A stretch of 64,000 bases of DNA, from contig CM046878.1 of the NCBI GenBank assembly GCA_025667525.1, positions 77,727,696 to 77,791,695 on the forward strand, written 5' to 3'. Both the position numbers and the translations under genes were made by a program. This document shows, one piece after another, positions 15,240-30,694 of the stretch. Positions within the stretch are counted from its first letter, which is position 1; each line of letters opens with the position of its first letter. A model generated the notes under the pieces. That model saw only the letters and a program-made list of their open reading frames with translations, did not search any database and was not told the DNA's origin. The DNA comes from Glebionis coronaria. Its lineage: Eukaryota > Streptophyta > Magnoliopsida > Asterales > Asteraceae.

Positions 15240-15677
15240 TTAGGTCACAAAAAATAGAGACATGGATTTAGCTTCACCAAGGCTTGTTTTCGATACACTT
15301 GAGCATAATTCCAGTTTCAAACTAATTGCTCCCGTGATAGTTGCACCCTCTTCAATAGTGCCGCTAAAGAAGCTGATGTAATAACTATTGCGAAAACAAA
15401 TTCTAAAACACTTATGATCACTTAATAGATATGACCAACAAACATGGGTCACGAAGCTAATCGAGGTCCGCCAAAGAGTGTCCTCTAAGCATGTATATCT
15501 CGTATTCAATGAAAGTGGGATCTTCACCTCTTCTAGCGAGTTTGAGAGCTTCCTTTGACTCTTTCTACATGATTTCTGGCCTAAATAGAGCTCAACTGAG
15601 TTTGTTTGGGCTTTTAATGATGCAGCCAGTAAATCAGACTCTAGCTTGGACATTTGATCACATATTTCAGCTACCAA
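15240..15677 (-). pseudogene. Unrecognised 145-codon ORF, possible captured exon
   Basis: The longest non-repeat frame in this part of the window. The first 50 residues (VAEICDQMSKLESDLLAASL onward) look like an alpha-helical, possibly coiled-coil segment rich in Leu, Ser, Lys and Gln. The rest is Cys- and aromatic-rich and may be intron read-through. I recognise no family and see no supported start. Inside Helitron B it is most simply a captured exon with flanking intron. Confidence 0.25.
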
Positions 15678-15734
15678 CGCATAGTTTTCATTCTAGATTG
15701 CATTTGATCACCATGTGTTGCACCAATTGAATAC

Positions 15735-18238
15735 TTGTATACACAAGCTAACGACTCGATAATTACTGAAATTACAAAAAACAAAAAAGTGAATAATGAA
15801 ATATACAATTATACATTATGTCTAAGAGCTCACATATGTATTTGAACCTAATTTATTACCTGTAATAACCTAAGCCCTCTACACTTGCAAAGTCACATAT
15901 ATTGATTCTATCATGCGGATAACCATGAAAGTTCCGACTGTCGATGGGATGGTAGATCTAAAAATACCATATGAGACCCGGCTCGGGACAATACTGGTTA
16001 TGGCAAAGAAAGGGGTCCTGATATTGAATAAAAGCAACATGAGGGGAGATTAATTGGTGATAGTGCAATTAGAAATACCCAAAGTCCCAAACGGTTGAGT
16101 GGGGAAGAGAAATAGCTAATTGAAGAACTCTCAAACCTAAAGAAGGGTAAAGTTCTGAACAACAGTGGTGTAGGGAAATTGGGTAGTGAAAATTTTAGAA
16201 AAGCATAATTCCATAACTACATCACGTAATACCCAAGAGTCAGCACTTCTTAAACCTGTGCGTCTAGATACATTTGAGGACATTTTTGGGCCTCATATCT
16301 TAGAGATCATCTCTCGCTCTCAATTTTTTATGCTTCCTTTATGATTATAAATTTAGCCACATATTAGTGCACTTAAAATTAGAAAAAAACGTATACTTTT
16401 TTTAAGCGTGTAAAAAATCAGTGCCTGCAAATGAGATGTTTGTAGTTATTAAGGCAGTATATTGTTTCAATTGTTTGTTATCATATGGAGATGTAGAGTA
16501 ATGGGTCACTTTAGATAACGGATCAAATCGTATTCCGGATAGAAACTTTCCGAACCTTAATAGCTTAGGATTCCCATGCCTATTAGTAACTTATCAAAAT
16601 GTAGTTAAATGGATCAGGAGTATCAATTCTTAAAATGGACACAAGACTCGGGATCGGAAAATAAGCACATTATTTAATATTGAGCTGATATAATAAGAAA
16701 AACAAAACCACATTGTAGCTCTTCCTTTTTGTCAGTAGAATCTCTGCCTTTTTCACGGGTTTGATTCCAAAATGACTTATAACTGTTATAACATATTTCT
16801 GACTTGGACTTACATTGTTCGACCACGCAACCTGGCTAACAGCAGCCGGTTAAAGGGCTAAAATGTTTTTGGTAGCGTTTGTGATGCCTTTTAGTATATA
16901 GGGTATTAGAACTTGTAGGGGACCCACCTACAAACAGCGTGTTCCAAGAATAGTAAAGAAATTCACATCCAAGAAACACATAGCGCCGTCCCTGTGACAC
17001 TGCAACACGACACAGATTTCCAAATCAAAATAGAATACAATAACATATTGAATGGTGACAAACATGAACCGTCATGTTTGGCTTTTCATTTGAAACTAAC
17101 AATCTTGCTTTTAATTTTTTTTTGTAAGGACAGTAACATGACTGAAACTCATGCTCCTACTCCGGACTCTATTCTTACCACCTACTTCTCGTTTAGCACC
17201 CCTGCATGTAGCATCCAACAAAACGCAGAACACAAATGAAGTTACCATAAAACTATTGATGAAAACTTGTGACAGTTGATAAATAACTAAATTAGTTAAC
17301 TTAGCACAAGTTTGTAATAAAAAAAGTAGTTTTAAATCTTATCAAAATGCTTAACCGTGTTCAAAATTTTTTAATATCATTGCGCGTGTTCGTTTATGCA
17401 ATCCAAAAAGATATGAATCATTTACATGGTAAGGTATACTGTAATATTACCTTATCAAATCCGGAGCCGGTAAGGAGTATGCACATGCCAAAAACATATG
17501 CTACTGGAGATCGTTGCATTCCATCACCGTTAACAACAGCAAGTATAGAAATAGCCCACCCTTTAGCCTGATATGAGCTTCCCAGGATTCAAATGCATCC
17601 GCAATGAAGTTTTCCATGGCCTGCAAATAGGCACTCCAAATTTATAAATATCCGAATTTGCATTTATCGATATAAATGGGAAAAACTAAAAAAACATATA
17701 ACATAGAAAAACCTACATGCGACATTGAACTACGCACTTTCTGAATTGCACGATTACAGTTACAATTATTAATGACTATATAAGAATGAAAAGTCACACG
17801 ATCTTTAGTTAGCCTTACCCGAACGCAATGGCAAAAGCAATGTCCTGTAAGTCGACTCCCTATTCTGACTGAAGGTAATTATAAGTTTTGACCAATGCCG
17901 AGATCTGAGCGTGCTATCATTTTTCCAAATTTAAATTTCATTAAGCATAGAAAATGCACTTTGAGCTTTTGGATAAATCTGATTACTTGCTTACTTGACA
18001 TTAAAATGAGGGCTACCTGCTTACTTTCAAGCAGATCAGCACTTTAAAATAATCAATCCAAAACATCATCTTAGTCTTTCATCTGATATGCTTTACTAAA
18101 TATCGATGTTACATATTTTTCATAAAAGCTATATGGCTTTCAAACAGTTTCTTCTCTTTTAGTAACATCATCTGTTCAAATCTGATGATAATAAGCATTT
18201 TTATTGTAGTCTAATTTTTGGGTATTCTTATATGTACA
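15735..18238. other. Helitron interior, no gene recognised
   Basis: AT-rich. A minus-strand stretch near 17500-17620 reads MENFIADAFESWEAHIR and looks like an exon, but I cannot name the family. Other short frames have no motif. Confidence 0.4.
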
Positions 18239-18686
18239 CAGAACAGTCTACACGAGCTTTGGGCACTACCGAACTTTTTGCTTCCTAAGATTTTTTAACT
18301 CATTGGAGACATTTGATGAGTGGTTTCAAATTTCTGGTGAAAATGACCAGGAATAGGTTGTTCAACAGGTTCACAAGGTATGCTCGATTCTTCCTATATT
18401 TAACTTAAAGTTTATATTGTGGTTGTATTACATGTCTTATTTTCTCTTGTTATTCTGCTTTCAGGTCCTTCGACCTTTCTCACTCAGAAGATTGAAGTCA
18501 GATGTCTAGAAAGGTTTACCTCCAAAGAAAGAAACCATTCTAAAGGTTGTAAATGCTGGTGGTGAGCGAAAACCTCTATTGAATATCGTTATGCAGCTAC
18601 GTAAATGCTTTAATCATCCATATCTTTTTCTAGGAGCTGAGCCTGGTCCTCCTTATGCCACTGGAGACCACCTTGTAGAAAATGAG
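18239..18686 (+). pseudogene. Captured ISWI chromatin-remodeller fragment (two exons)
   Basis: ISWI proteins (plant CHR11/CHR17) are SNF2-type ATPases that slide nucleosomes. Exon 1 (to 18378) encodes SLHELWALPNFLLPKIF, then TFDEWFQISGEND and VVQQVHK. A GT donor follows at 18379 and an intron ending TTTCAG at 18464. Exon 2 (18465-18686) encodes VLRPFSLRRLKSDV, then [33 protein letters not shown] and NHPYLF, ending before a GT donor. This is the boundary between the two ATPase lobes. The copy is dead: a frameshift after KIF, in-frame stops before VVQQ and after KSDV (Glu codon to TAG), and loss of about 20 residues (the MSQMQKQYY block) between ILKV and VNAGGE. Retained intron means DNA-level capture. 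The strand is opposite to Helitron B. Confidence 0.85.
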
Positions 18687-18689
18687 GTG

Positions 18690-19111
18690 AATACTTCATT
18701 GCCTTTTCTTTAGTATCATTGTACCTGATGCTCCTATATGCACCTGCTGATGCACTGTTTCTATCTATTGTTTCTGCAACAAATTGGTGCTGTTTAAGAC
18801 GAAAGAGTTACCCCTCTTAGTCTTGGTTATGATTCAAAAGTAGTAAACTATATAAGGAGGTTATGAATAGTCAGTGTTATAATCTGTTACCGTCTCTTTG
18901 TCTACTCTCTTCCATAAGATCAGCATGTCCCTGCTAGTTTCGTTCTGCAAATTGAAACACCCGTCATTAACATAATTGATCTTCTCATCTTCATCTTTAC
19001 ACTGATCAAGTAAGACTCCTAAATATCAGACGATTACATAATTACTAACACAAAAGTTTTCTAGATATCGTTAAAAAGTCTAAGAAATCTAAGATAGAAT
19101 AAATCTGATAC
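18690..19111. other. Helitron interior, no gene recognised
   Basis: Probably continuing intron of the captured ISWI segment and the junction with the next captured fragment. No coding motif identified. Confidence 0.4.
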
Positions 19112-19352
19112 CTCGCAACAGCCATGAAAATTTTCATTAGGTTCTGATGACATTGGTCCTCAGGCAAATTTTCAGCATCAATAATGCGCAACTACAAACA
19201 AAAGACAAGTGAAAACATTATAAGCAACTTGACCATCACATAAATGATATGATCAAAACTGAAGCACATCATGCACGTACCTGCAGCTCCTCCATGTCTT
19301 CCTCGATTAGGGGATGCTGACGTTTGACTTTCTTTCCATCTTTACTGACCAC
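19112..19352 (-). pseudogene. Captured LARP6-like fragment (two exons)
   Basis: Read on the minus strand, exon 1 (19281-19352) is preceded by a T-rich tract ending AG. It encodes VVSKDGKKVKRQHPLIEEDM and EELQ, followed by a GTACGT donor. The intron ends TTTTGTTTGTAG. Exon 2 (19112-19191) encodes LRIIDAENLPEDQCHQNLMK and IFMAVAR, then a GTATCAG donor. La-related protein 6 members have such a linker between the La module and the adjoining RRM, with KKVRR and AENLPEDHxxxNLxKIF-like motifs. Both splice sites and frames are intact, so this scrap is better preserved than the ISWI piece. The family call rests on about 50 residues. It lies on the sense strand of Helitron B, opposite to the ISWI fragment. 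Confidence 0.5.
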
Positions 19353-19801
19353 CTAAAAAAATTGAAACCTTCGAGCTATGATCATAAAGACCCATAAGAG
19401 AGACGCGTAAGAGTGAACTTGTTTGAATATGTCATTAAACGAAAAACTTTAAATAAACCACCAGCTTTCTAGATTTTATTAGTATGGTGATAAACTGTGA
19501 GCATAACTAATAGGGGTACACTAATTTTGTAAGTTCTAAATTCAGAACATTTGGGCCCATTTCAATCTGAATCTACTTCCAGTGACCCAGAATGTCATTT
19601 CAAGGACACCGATCACATGATGGGTCACTTACCGTATTCGTTTCCTCAACATAAGTCAGAGAAATATGTATTCCATTAGTTAGAGGCATAATTGTGACTC
19701 ATTTACTTAGAGAAACTCAGGTTTTTGCTTGGCCTTCTTTCAGGCTTAGCCTAGTCCAGCCCCGACCAGTCCTAGCTTATGCTGACATATAAATATATAT
19801 A

Positions 19802-19918
<117 letters not shown>

Positions 19919-20206
19919 GATTACGTATATGTTGTGTTTATGACTAATAATTGGCATGTTAGGACTTTTGGTTAGGTCGGGCTATTCCAGACTTGGCCTA
20001 GGATTATCAATGAAGAGTATAAACTTTAATTTAATTATAAACAGTTGAAGAGCTCACAAGATTTGCCTTCCTCTTATCACTGTCAGACATGGAAGCACTA
20101 TTACTGGCCATGACCAGACATATACGTAATCGGGTTGCTCTTTTGATTTCTGCAACTAAGACACTTCTCTGCTATCTCATCTTATTCTCTTTCTTGTTGT
20201 AAGCTA

Positions 20207-20352
20207 CTGAGATATTTGTAACGGGGTGTTTGGTTTGTCTTTAAGGGGCGTTTTAGTTGCTTTTTAGTGGGGTTTTGGAAGATGTTGTAATACGGTGTTC
20301 GGTGTTCGACTGCTGTAAAGGGGTGTCTGATCTTTGTCAGGGGCGTTTGAAT
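20207..20352. repeat. GGGGTGTTTGG-type repeat fragment
   Basis: Contains GGGGTGTTTGGTTTG, GGGGCGTTTTAGTTG, GGGGTGTCTGA and GGGGCGTTTGAA at roughly 30-50 bp spacing. The same motif family recurs in the repeat at 61290-61434 and in reverse at 48890-48960. Probably a fragment of a dispersed DNA transposon; no clean termini. Confidence 0.45.
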
Positions 20353-20399
20353 AAAAACACATGGGTAGCCTTCTAAATAAAATAAAATAAAAACCAATT

Positions 20400-22717
<2,318 letters not shown>

Positions 22718-22722
22718 CTATA

Positions 22723-25241
22723 TGTGACAACCGTGGTTTTGAGGTTCGTCACTTAGTTTTATTTTGTGCTAGTTACGTGTCTTTACGTGTTTATGTGCTT
22801 ATTGGTGTGTATAGATTGTAGTTTGGATATCGTTTCCGGTACGGGGTACCTTGTGAGTGAAACGATGTGTGATGATTTCATGTTCATGAGCTCACATGGT
22901 AGTGACTATGAATTGAGATGGTGTTATTTAGTGGTTTTATGTATACGTATATGTATTATAGAAAATCGTATTTTTACAATTTACGGTTTATCATTTTGAG
23001 GTCTCGAATGAGGTATTTAGTCACGGGAGTATTTTTCGGGATGGTTTTAAGTCATTTAGGACTTAAATATAAATTTTATTTCAAATTCCAAGAGTTTTTA
23101 TAAAACTGTATATTTTACGTCTTTTACGGTAAACGTGTAAATTTGACTAGTTTTACGGTTTTGAGGTTTTGGAAATTTTAGGAGCTGAAATAAATTAAGG
23201 GAAATTAAGGTAATATTAATAAGATATTAATTAATAATAAAATTAAAAAAAAACGAAATTAAGGGGGGTGTGGGTCGGTTTTGGACGCAAGAAAAGGAAG
23301 GGAAAATGAAAAAGGAAAGTGGGCTTTGGGTTGGACTAGGATTCACTCATACCCTATATAATGTTTTATTCTAAATCAAAAGTCATTAATTTTCTTCCTG
23401 GAGTCTTATAGCCGACGGTTTAAGGAGAGTTTTTAGGGTTCCATTGTTTTTTTCATCATCCATTAATCTTACGGTAAAACCTTCATAATCCCTTTTTAAT
23501 TTAATTGTTTTTAATGTTTATATAATCATCTTATGATGGATTTAGGTAAGGGTTTAAATACAAATCTGTATATTAATGAAATCATAATGATTAGGTGGTT
23601 TAGGGCTTGTAATTAGTGGGATTATGGGTAATTAATTAGGTTAATTTAATTAAACCCGTTTTTAAAAACTGGGCAGAATTTAGGGTCAATTGTTTTGATC
23701 ATATAGGAAGTTCTACAAACTCTTATTTTGCAATCCAAGTATCCCTGGAAAGGTAATTGAAGTGGCTTTCAAATGCAAGAAACGAGAACTAAATTGGAGG
23801 CCGGGAAGTGGGTCAAAAATAGGTTACATCAGTCGGGTGTCAAAACTGTTTTTGGGTCAGCCTGTTTTCTTTTTATGTTTTAGATTGTTTGGGGTATTTA
23901 GGGTTAGATTGGGACTTTCAAACGAACATGGGATTTGTTTTATATGTTATAGGAAGTATCTGCATTGGGGCTAAGAAAATGGGTTAGGGTAAGACCCCCT
24001 AATCATAACAAACTTTTTGTATGTTCAAAATCAGTAAAATTTGGATAGACAAAAGTATATATATATATATATCGGGGCCTTAACAGTAGCTTTAAGGTTG
24101 GGGAAAATGGGAGGAGTTAGCTAACATATGTGAGGGCATAGGATTTCCTTTACAGAGATCATGGGTATGTTTACGTAGGCGTTTGGCTTATAGTTTAGAG
24201 ACCTAAAAACCGGGACTGTTTTGGGTAAAATGTTAACGGGACGGGTTATGAAGTAAACTAAGTTAAGTGCTTTATATAGGTGTTTAATGAGATGCTTAGA
24301 GCATATAAATGGGGTATTTATATGGGAGAGGGTTAGATGTCCATCATAGGTTGATGAGCCATCTTAGTGATTGGTTCATGTTTTGATTATGTGTTTTTGG
24401 TTTGTTAGCTTTTTGCTAGTGCGCGGATTTTTGGAGAAGCTCAATCAGGTGAGTTTCATAGTCCCATGTTTTCTAATGATTATGAATTCCATATGGGATG
24501 GAAGAGACACTGATTTGTTATTTATAAATTATGTTGTGAATGTTTTGCGTTTGGTGCTGGACTTGTGTGTGCATACTTATGCGATTAACTGCTAGTTGAT
24601 TCTTGATTGTTTATGTTTTGACTTGGTACCAAGGGGATATTGGCAAGGCGGGGCCTTGGGATTGGTTCATAGGTGTTTGGACGCCTATGGGAGTTTGGTG
24701 TTTGGTAAGGCTGGGAGCCTTGGATTTGGGTTGTTTTGTTAAATCTTGAATATTAGTTGTTAATGCATGTTAGTATCACATTGTCCATATATTTGTTAGA
24801 TTTGGTTATTATTCACATCTTATGGTATGATTTTGGCGTTGGAGTCTAAACCTATGACTCTCACCAACTTTATGTTGACGTGTTTTAGTGTCTCTTTCAG
24901 GTGAAAATGTGGTTAAGCTTGAGAATAGGAGTGGCTAGATTTGGAGGCATTAGGATTGCATATAGAAGGAGATCCCCGTTCCTTCTTAGTTTCTTTTGTT
25001 TGTTTAATAAGTGATACTGTTGACACCTATATGTTTGCTTTGTTCATGTATTGTTTGTCTTGGGTAAGAGGTAGGACTGTTACCTACTTACCTAGACTCC
25101 TGCATTATTGAGATATTGTCATGACTTTTGTGTCACCATTTTATGACATTTCTTATTTCATTTAGTTATCTCTATAGACACGCCATGTTGTGATGATATC
25201 TATACGTCGCGCTCCATATTCCACCATGGTGGGGTGTGACA
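22723..25241 (+). repeat. 5' LTR (2519 bp)
   Basis: Begins TGTGACAACCGTGG and ends GGGGTGTGACA. Contains CCTATATAATG (near 23353), a plausible TATA box for LTR-driven transcription, and a short 17-bp TA run (24056-24072). Short frames here recur in the 3' LTR and are not genes. Confidence 0.93.
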
Positions 25242-25244
25242 GAA

Positions 25245-25256
25245 TGGTATCAGAGA
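25245..25256 (+). promoter_or_regulatory. Primer-binding site, initiator tRNA-Met type
   Basis: TGGTATCAGAG, three bases after the LTR end, matches the 3' end of plant initiator tRNA-Met over 11 nt. This is the usual minus-strand primer of these elements. Confidence 0.85.
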
Positions 25257-25618
25257 CAATGGTTATAGAGAATTAGGTTGCCTAGTCGCGTAGCCTAGTC
25301 TATAGCTTAAGGGTCCCTGCATATAGGCGTCATAGGAGTATGTGTGCATTTTATAATAATTGATGTGTTTGGATGTTATTTATTGCGATGTTTTGACTAG
25401 TATTAATTGAACCATAGTATGTTCATACTTAGCCACATGTTATTTTCTTTTCGGGTTGTGACTAGTGCGGGTTGAACCATAATCGTCCACGCTAGTCATT
25501 GTTGTATTTTGCTTAAATTGTACATTATAGTACATAATTTGGTACAAGGTAGTTTCTATCTTTTGTTGAGTTATTTTATATACCTGAGGTATGTTATTTT
25601 TCTTTTGATGTTTAAGTC

Positions 25619-28600
25619 ATGTTCCCTAAGAATCGTGTGGTGGTTCGAGTTACTAGGAGTACATGGGTAGGAAGGATTTTAAGCTGTTTCCACTCTTACG
25701 GGCGACATGACTTATAACTGATTATGTTTTCGTTTTAGATTTAGTCTATGCTGTTTTAGCTAGACTATGGATTTATGTATTTCAAGAAGTTTGACTATGT
25801 TATTTTAATAGTTGGAGTTTTTGACCTTATTCTTTATGTGGTTATGAGCTTATGTGAGTAGATGGTTATATGTGTTATGTGTTGTATTGATTCTTATAAG
25901 TGTCATCATAGGAGGGAGTGCATTGGGGAAAGGGTAATTGTATAACTATGGTGGCCAACATAGTTATACAAGTACCATGACTTCAATGGGTTCCTAAGTA
26001 TGATTGTATAAAAGAGGGTTAGTACATGCTTGTATGTGATGAGATGTGGATCATTGGTATATTTATAAAATATGGGTTTATGTAACAACTGCCTACGATA
26101 TGGCTATTTTTGAGTGTGTTATATGTTTTGGGTTATAATCATGTTGTGTGATTATGGGGTCACACGATAGGGACTGGTTTTAGTGATGGGTTTTATGCCT
26201 TGTGGTAAGATGGTGATTACTCGTATGAAAAAACGAGTGTATGACGCGATTGATTGATCTGACATGTATGGTAACGAGTATGTTTTGGGGGATTTAATAG
26301 GTATATATATGCGGATGTATATGTACTACTATGTGTTAAGTTATGGTATATGGTCGTTCACTAGTTATTATAACTTGAACGTACTTTGTGTTTGTTCGTG
26401 TTTTATGGTGCTAGAGTTTGATGGAGTTCCAACGACGTTTTGAGTCTTTTGGATGTGTGTCTACATTCGGGTATGTATTTTTATTAATGCGAACTACTAA
26501 ATTTTCTTGCAAATAAGTCTGGCTAATTATAGGAAACGGTTTTGAAAATAATTTGTAAGTGTATGGTATGATATCGTAACTTACATTTTTTTAGTTGTAG
26601 TAGTAAGTTATAAAAAAAAGTTGTCTTGAAAATAATTGGATTAGTCTTCTACGTAACATGTGATAATATATTTTAAAGGGGTAAAGAAATTTTACAATAA
26701 TTTTCTTAAGTGGAGTTAAAATTTTAGAATAATTTAACTAAGACGGAAATAGATTTTATTATAGTAATGATAATAATAACACCACACCTTGTAAAAGTGT
26801 AGTAGTTTAGTTATAACCAGCCTAAATGGATTTTATAAAATAATAATAATAATATAAAATAAAATGAAAAGAAAAAAAAAGTGTATTTTATAAACATGTT
26901 TTGGTTTCATAATAACAAGTGAAATAAGTTTAATATGGGTAAACAAGATAATGGTTAGAATAAGATTGTAGTATACTAACTAGTTGATATCTTGATAGAA
27001 TGATAAACATAAAGGATGAGTTATTGGTTAAAATGAGTATGATTGATTTTAGTAGTATTGAAGTTTGGTTCTTATGAGAAGTAACTAAGTGGGATGAAAG
27101 TTTTAAATTTTCTAACGTATCGAAATTTGGTAATACTAATCGTGACGAGTCTAATTTTTTCGTTGTTGGAACACTCCATTGATCTTTCGGATTACATTGT
27201 TTTGTTTTTAGTTGTTTTGGCTAGGGTTCGTTTTACCCTATATTTTATTTTGGGACACGATTGTTTGGAATTCTTTGGTTACACGTCGTGGTTGATTTAT
27301 TTATGCGGTTGTGGGAATGTTAGGATGAGAGGATAGAGTTGGGTAGTAATACTTATTGTTAGATACTATAATGGAGAGATGTGTTTTGGTTTAAAGGTTG
27401 TGTTGAAGGAATGATTAAGATTTGTGGAGTTTTGAAACTTAGATTAGTTACGGGAATAAGGGAGTAAGTAAAGTTAGTTGAGTGGTCATGGGAAGGAGAG
27501 GTCATATTATGAGAAGTTGGTTGAAGTACCATTAGGAGATTGATGAAAGTACTAGCGAATGTGAGGGTAGGGTAGAAAGTTTATACTAATGGAAAGGTTG
27601 AGTAAATAACACGCAAGGGATTGGTATAGTTATGGAGACAAGGTAGTAGTAGACACGTGAAGGAAAACAAGAATGTGAAAGAATGATTGGTAGGAGGCTG
27701 ATTAATGGTGAAGTACAACAGGTAAGGAAGAGTGAGCCATTGAGGGGTTGAAGTGCTTTTAGAAATATTGTGGTAGATGAGTTGAAGTTAGAAGCTACTG
27801 GTAGTGTGAAGTTCCTAGGTAACATCATGGAGACGAGAAATAGTGCGTAAAGAGCTACATCGCGAAGCAAGGAGCAGAAAGGACTACGTGTCGGCTGCAA
27901 GAAGGATGCAAGAGATTTCGAAGGAGTCACAAAAGTTGCGAGGACTGGAGAGGTGACAAGCACTATGATGGGAAATTTACGTATGGTTCGTGACGAAGAA
28001 GGGTAGATCGACTATCGGAGTGGAGCTACAAAGAGCTGAACCGGTGGATCATGATGAAATGAATACATGACATGGGAGATTAAGAACTCGTGGAAGTAAC
28101 AAGGGAGTCGAGTGACTACGCGGATAAATTTTTTGTGGCAATCAATATCGAGGGATGAGGAGTGAAGTTGAGCTGAATAAGTTTCGTGAAGAAGTGATTA
28201 GAGAGTCGGTTTTTGTGAAGGTGTTATGAAAGAACTTTGGAAGAGACAGCTATGCATTATCCAATGCACTAGTGATTTCCATAGATTTGATGAATGAAGT
28301 ATGGAATTTCTGTTGGACGTGATAGTGTAGGAATAAGGGAGGACCATGGAAGAAGAGAACCAAGTATTCCTAGAAGATGATGATTGAAAGTACCTCATGT
28401 TGGGTGCAAGATCAAAGTAGAAGTATGAGATTTGAGTAATAATTCAAAATATGACTTAGTAGACAAATGGAAACTAATGTGGGTATAAGATGAGAGTGTG
28501 ATCCGTATGGAATCACATGAAACTCTAGTCTGTCCCTATTAGGAGGGAGTAAGAGAACTGGTTGTGAGAAAAACAAGTGAAGCTACTTGGAAAATTTTGG

Positions 28601-30660
28601 CGTATAGATGACTAGATAGACTTAGTTAGTGGAGCTGGATTGTTATATCTGCCTAGAATGATAGAGGCATTTGGGGTAGGAGACGTAGAGAATGATCTAT
28701 ACAGATCATGAACGTCTTCAACACATATTTAATCATCTTGATTGAACATTTGGAAAAGGTGATGGGTGGAGTTAAGTGATGAAAGAAAACTGCAAGGCCA
28801 AGTACCATTTGGGAAAGGCAAGCATAGTTGATGAGACATGGAATAAGAAGAATGAAGTGAAGCTGAGACGAACTTGAACTATATGGATGACGTATTAGGG
28901 TGGTTTGGATGAAGGATGTTGGTTGCACGAGTTGAGTTGTCTAAAGCATAGAACGCGTCAACATGTATGTTGCGTGGCTTGGACAATCATATGGAGAAAA
29001 GGGACGTAGACTATACTTCCTACATAGATAGGAGTAGCTTAGAAAGGGAAATGTAGGGACGAAATTGGTGAAAGTGACGAGAGTTGGGTGATAGTCGATA
29101 GACTGACTAATTCATCTCATATTTCAAGAGGAATGAGTAGTCACGCAGTTGAGAAGTTGGAAGGAGTGCGTACGGATGTGATGGAATAGAGGGCTTTGTG
29201 TAAAAGTTAGCCTAATATGTATGGAATGCCTTATGAAAGATTATGGCAAGGGAAGAAACGATGGGAAGCATCACATCGTGATGAATGGTAGGAGTTGAGG
29301 AAGAAGAAGGAAGTGTGTATAGAAGCGGAGCATGAATAAAATAGGTCGAGATAGGAACCGAAGGTAAAAACTTTGGTAGAGCTTAATGAGTAGAATAAAG
29401 CACAACGTAGGCTAATATTGTCGTAGTGTGGAAAAGGAAATGGCACTGAACTATACTGATTGTTTGGGAGGCTTAGTATCGATAATCGAATGGATGAGGA
29501 GTTATAGGTGTAATGTGCCATAGGGACGAAGGGCTTGGTCTAACTGAGACAAGATGAGGAGCAATATGACCATGAAGGTAAGACATTGTGTAGGTATAAA
29601 GGAAGTGTTGAGTAATAAAAAAAATTATGAAGAAAAGTGAGAAAGAAGTGTATAGGTGCTACTAATGAGCTATCCAATTCAATGGAAGTAGTTGTAGCAT
29701 GGGTTTGGATGGAAGTTGATAGACTAACTGAGATAACCGTCCTTTTGATGATGTGTATAGATCATAAGTTGACTTGGACTGGAAGAACTAATGGATATGT
29801 GAAAGACCGTCATAGGTCACTTTGTAAGGAAATTGGAATTTTTAAGTAGTTTGGGGTACAGACTAAAGGGAGTTGATGAACATGATTGGATATGAGTATA
29901 TCCAGCTAACTGGAAAAGGATGTGAAGTTGAGATATTTATACAACCTTAGAAGTTACACTGAGGGCATGAGTGATTGATTTAGAGGGATTTAGGAAACTC
30001 ATTAGCGATGGTTGAGTTTCCAAATAATGGTAGTTATCATACTAGAAGTTGATAAATGCCATTTGAGGCACTATATGAAAGGATAGGGCGAGTTGTCCCC
30101 ATTGTGGACTAGAATTGGTAAAAGAGGTTACTAATGTGGTAATGGTGTTTGTGGAAAGAATGAGAGCAACAAGGGATGCTATGTTGAAAAGGAGGAAACC
30201 ACTAGTGTTTAGTGACAATGTTATGTAGGAAGTTTCACCCATAGTAACGGGTGGTATGTTTTGGTAAAATGGAAGAGTTGATGTAGAGTTTTGTAGGTCC
30301 ATTTTTGATCTTTGGAAAGATCAGACCAGTAGCTTAGGAGCATAGAATTACATGGGGGAAAATGAGTGGTATACATGATATATTTCATGTATTGAGATTG
30401 GTAAATGTTGTTTAAGAATGCATATTTTCATCTACGGTTATTCGGGACTTGTGTTAATACGAGTCTTTGTTTTATCAAAGAGTCATTTGTGAGATTTATT
30501 GACTGTGAGGTCAAGAGTTTGGCAATGTATTTAAATATTCTTGGTTAGTATATGTGGTAATTTGAGACTTGAACTAAAGTTCACATGGAAATGAGAGGAG
30601 TTCGTTTAGAACAAGTATCCTCAGTTGTTTGCTAATGGTATGTTTGATCCTAAGGAGTAA
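25619..30660 (+). pseudogene. Remnant gag-pol of a Tekay/Del chromovirus
   Basis: The original polyprotein would have supplied Gag, protease, RT, RNase H and a chromodomain integrase. What remains: a gag-like start at 25619 (MFPKNRVVVRVTRS) that stops after about 30 codons; an RT echo at 28258-28304 (SNALVISIDLMNEV, corresponding to the NAPxxFMDLMNRV segment of plant Gypsy RT); and a C-terminal chromodomain echo at 30495-30634 (IDCEVKSLA, then LRLELKFTWK, then NKYPQLFANG), the diagnostic order of Tekay/Del integrase tails. FHVL at about 30380 fits the preceding FHVSxLKKC motif. Stops and frameshifts occur every few tens of codons. The long minus-strand frames (27586-27963, 29231-29521 and others) are antisense shadows. 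Confidence 0.8.
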
Positions 30661-30680
30661 ATATCGGGACGAGATTTCTA

Positions 30681-30694
30681 TTAGGAGGGAGTGA
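30681..30694 (+). promoter_or_regulatory. Polypurine tract
   Basis: TTAGGAGGGAGTGA directly before the 3' LTR, the expected plus-strand primer site. AGGAGGGAGT also occurs at 25909-25918 and 28541-28550 inside the element. Confidence 0.8.

Noticed and set aside
27586..30302. Several minus-strand frames of 66-125 codons
   Set aside because: Antisense shadows of the decayed Tekay gag-pol, created by purine-rich sense sequence.
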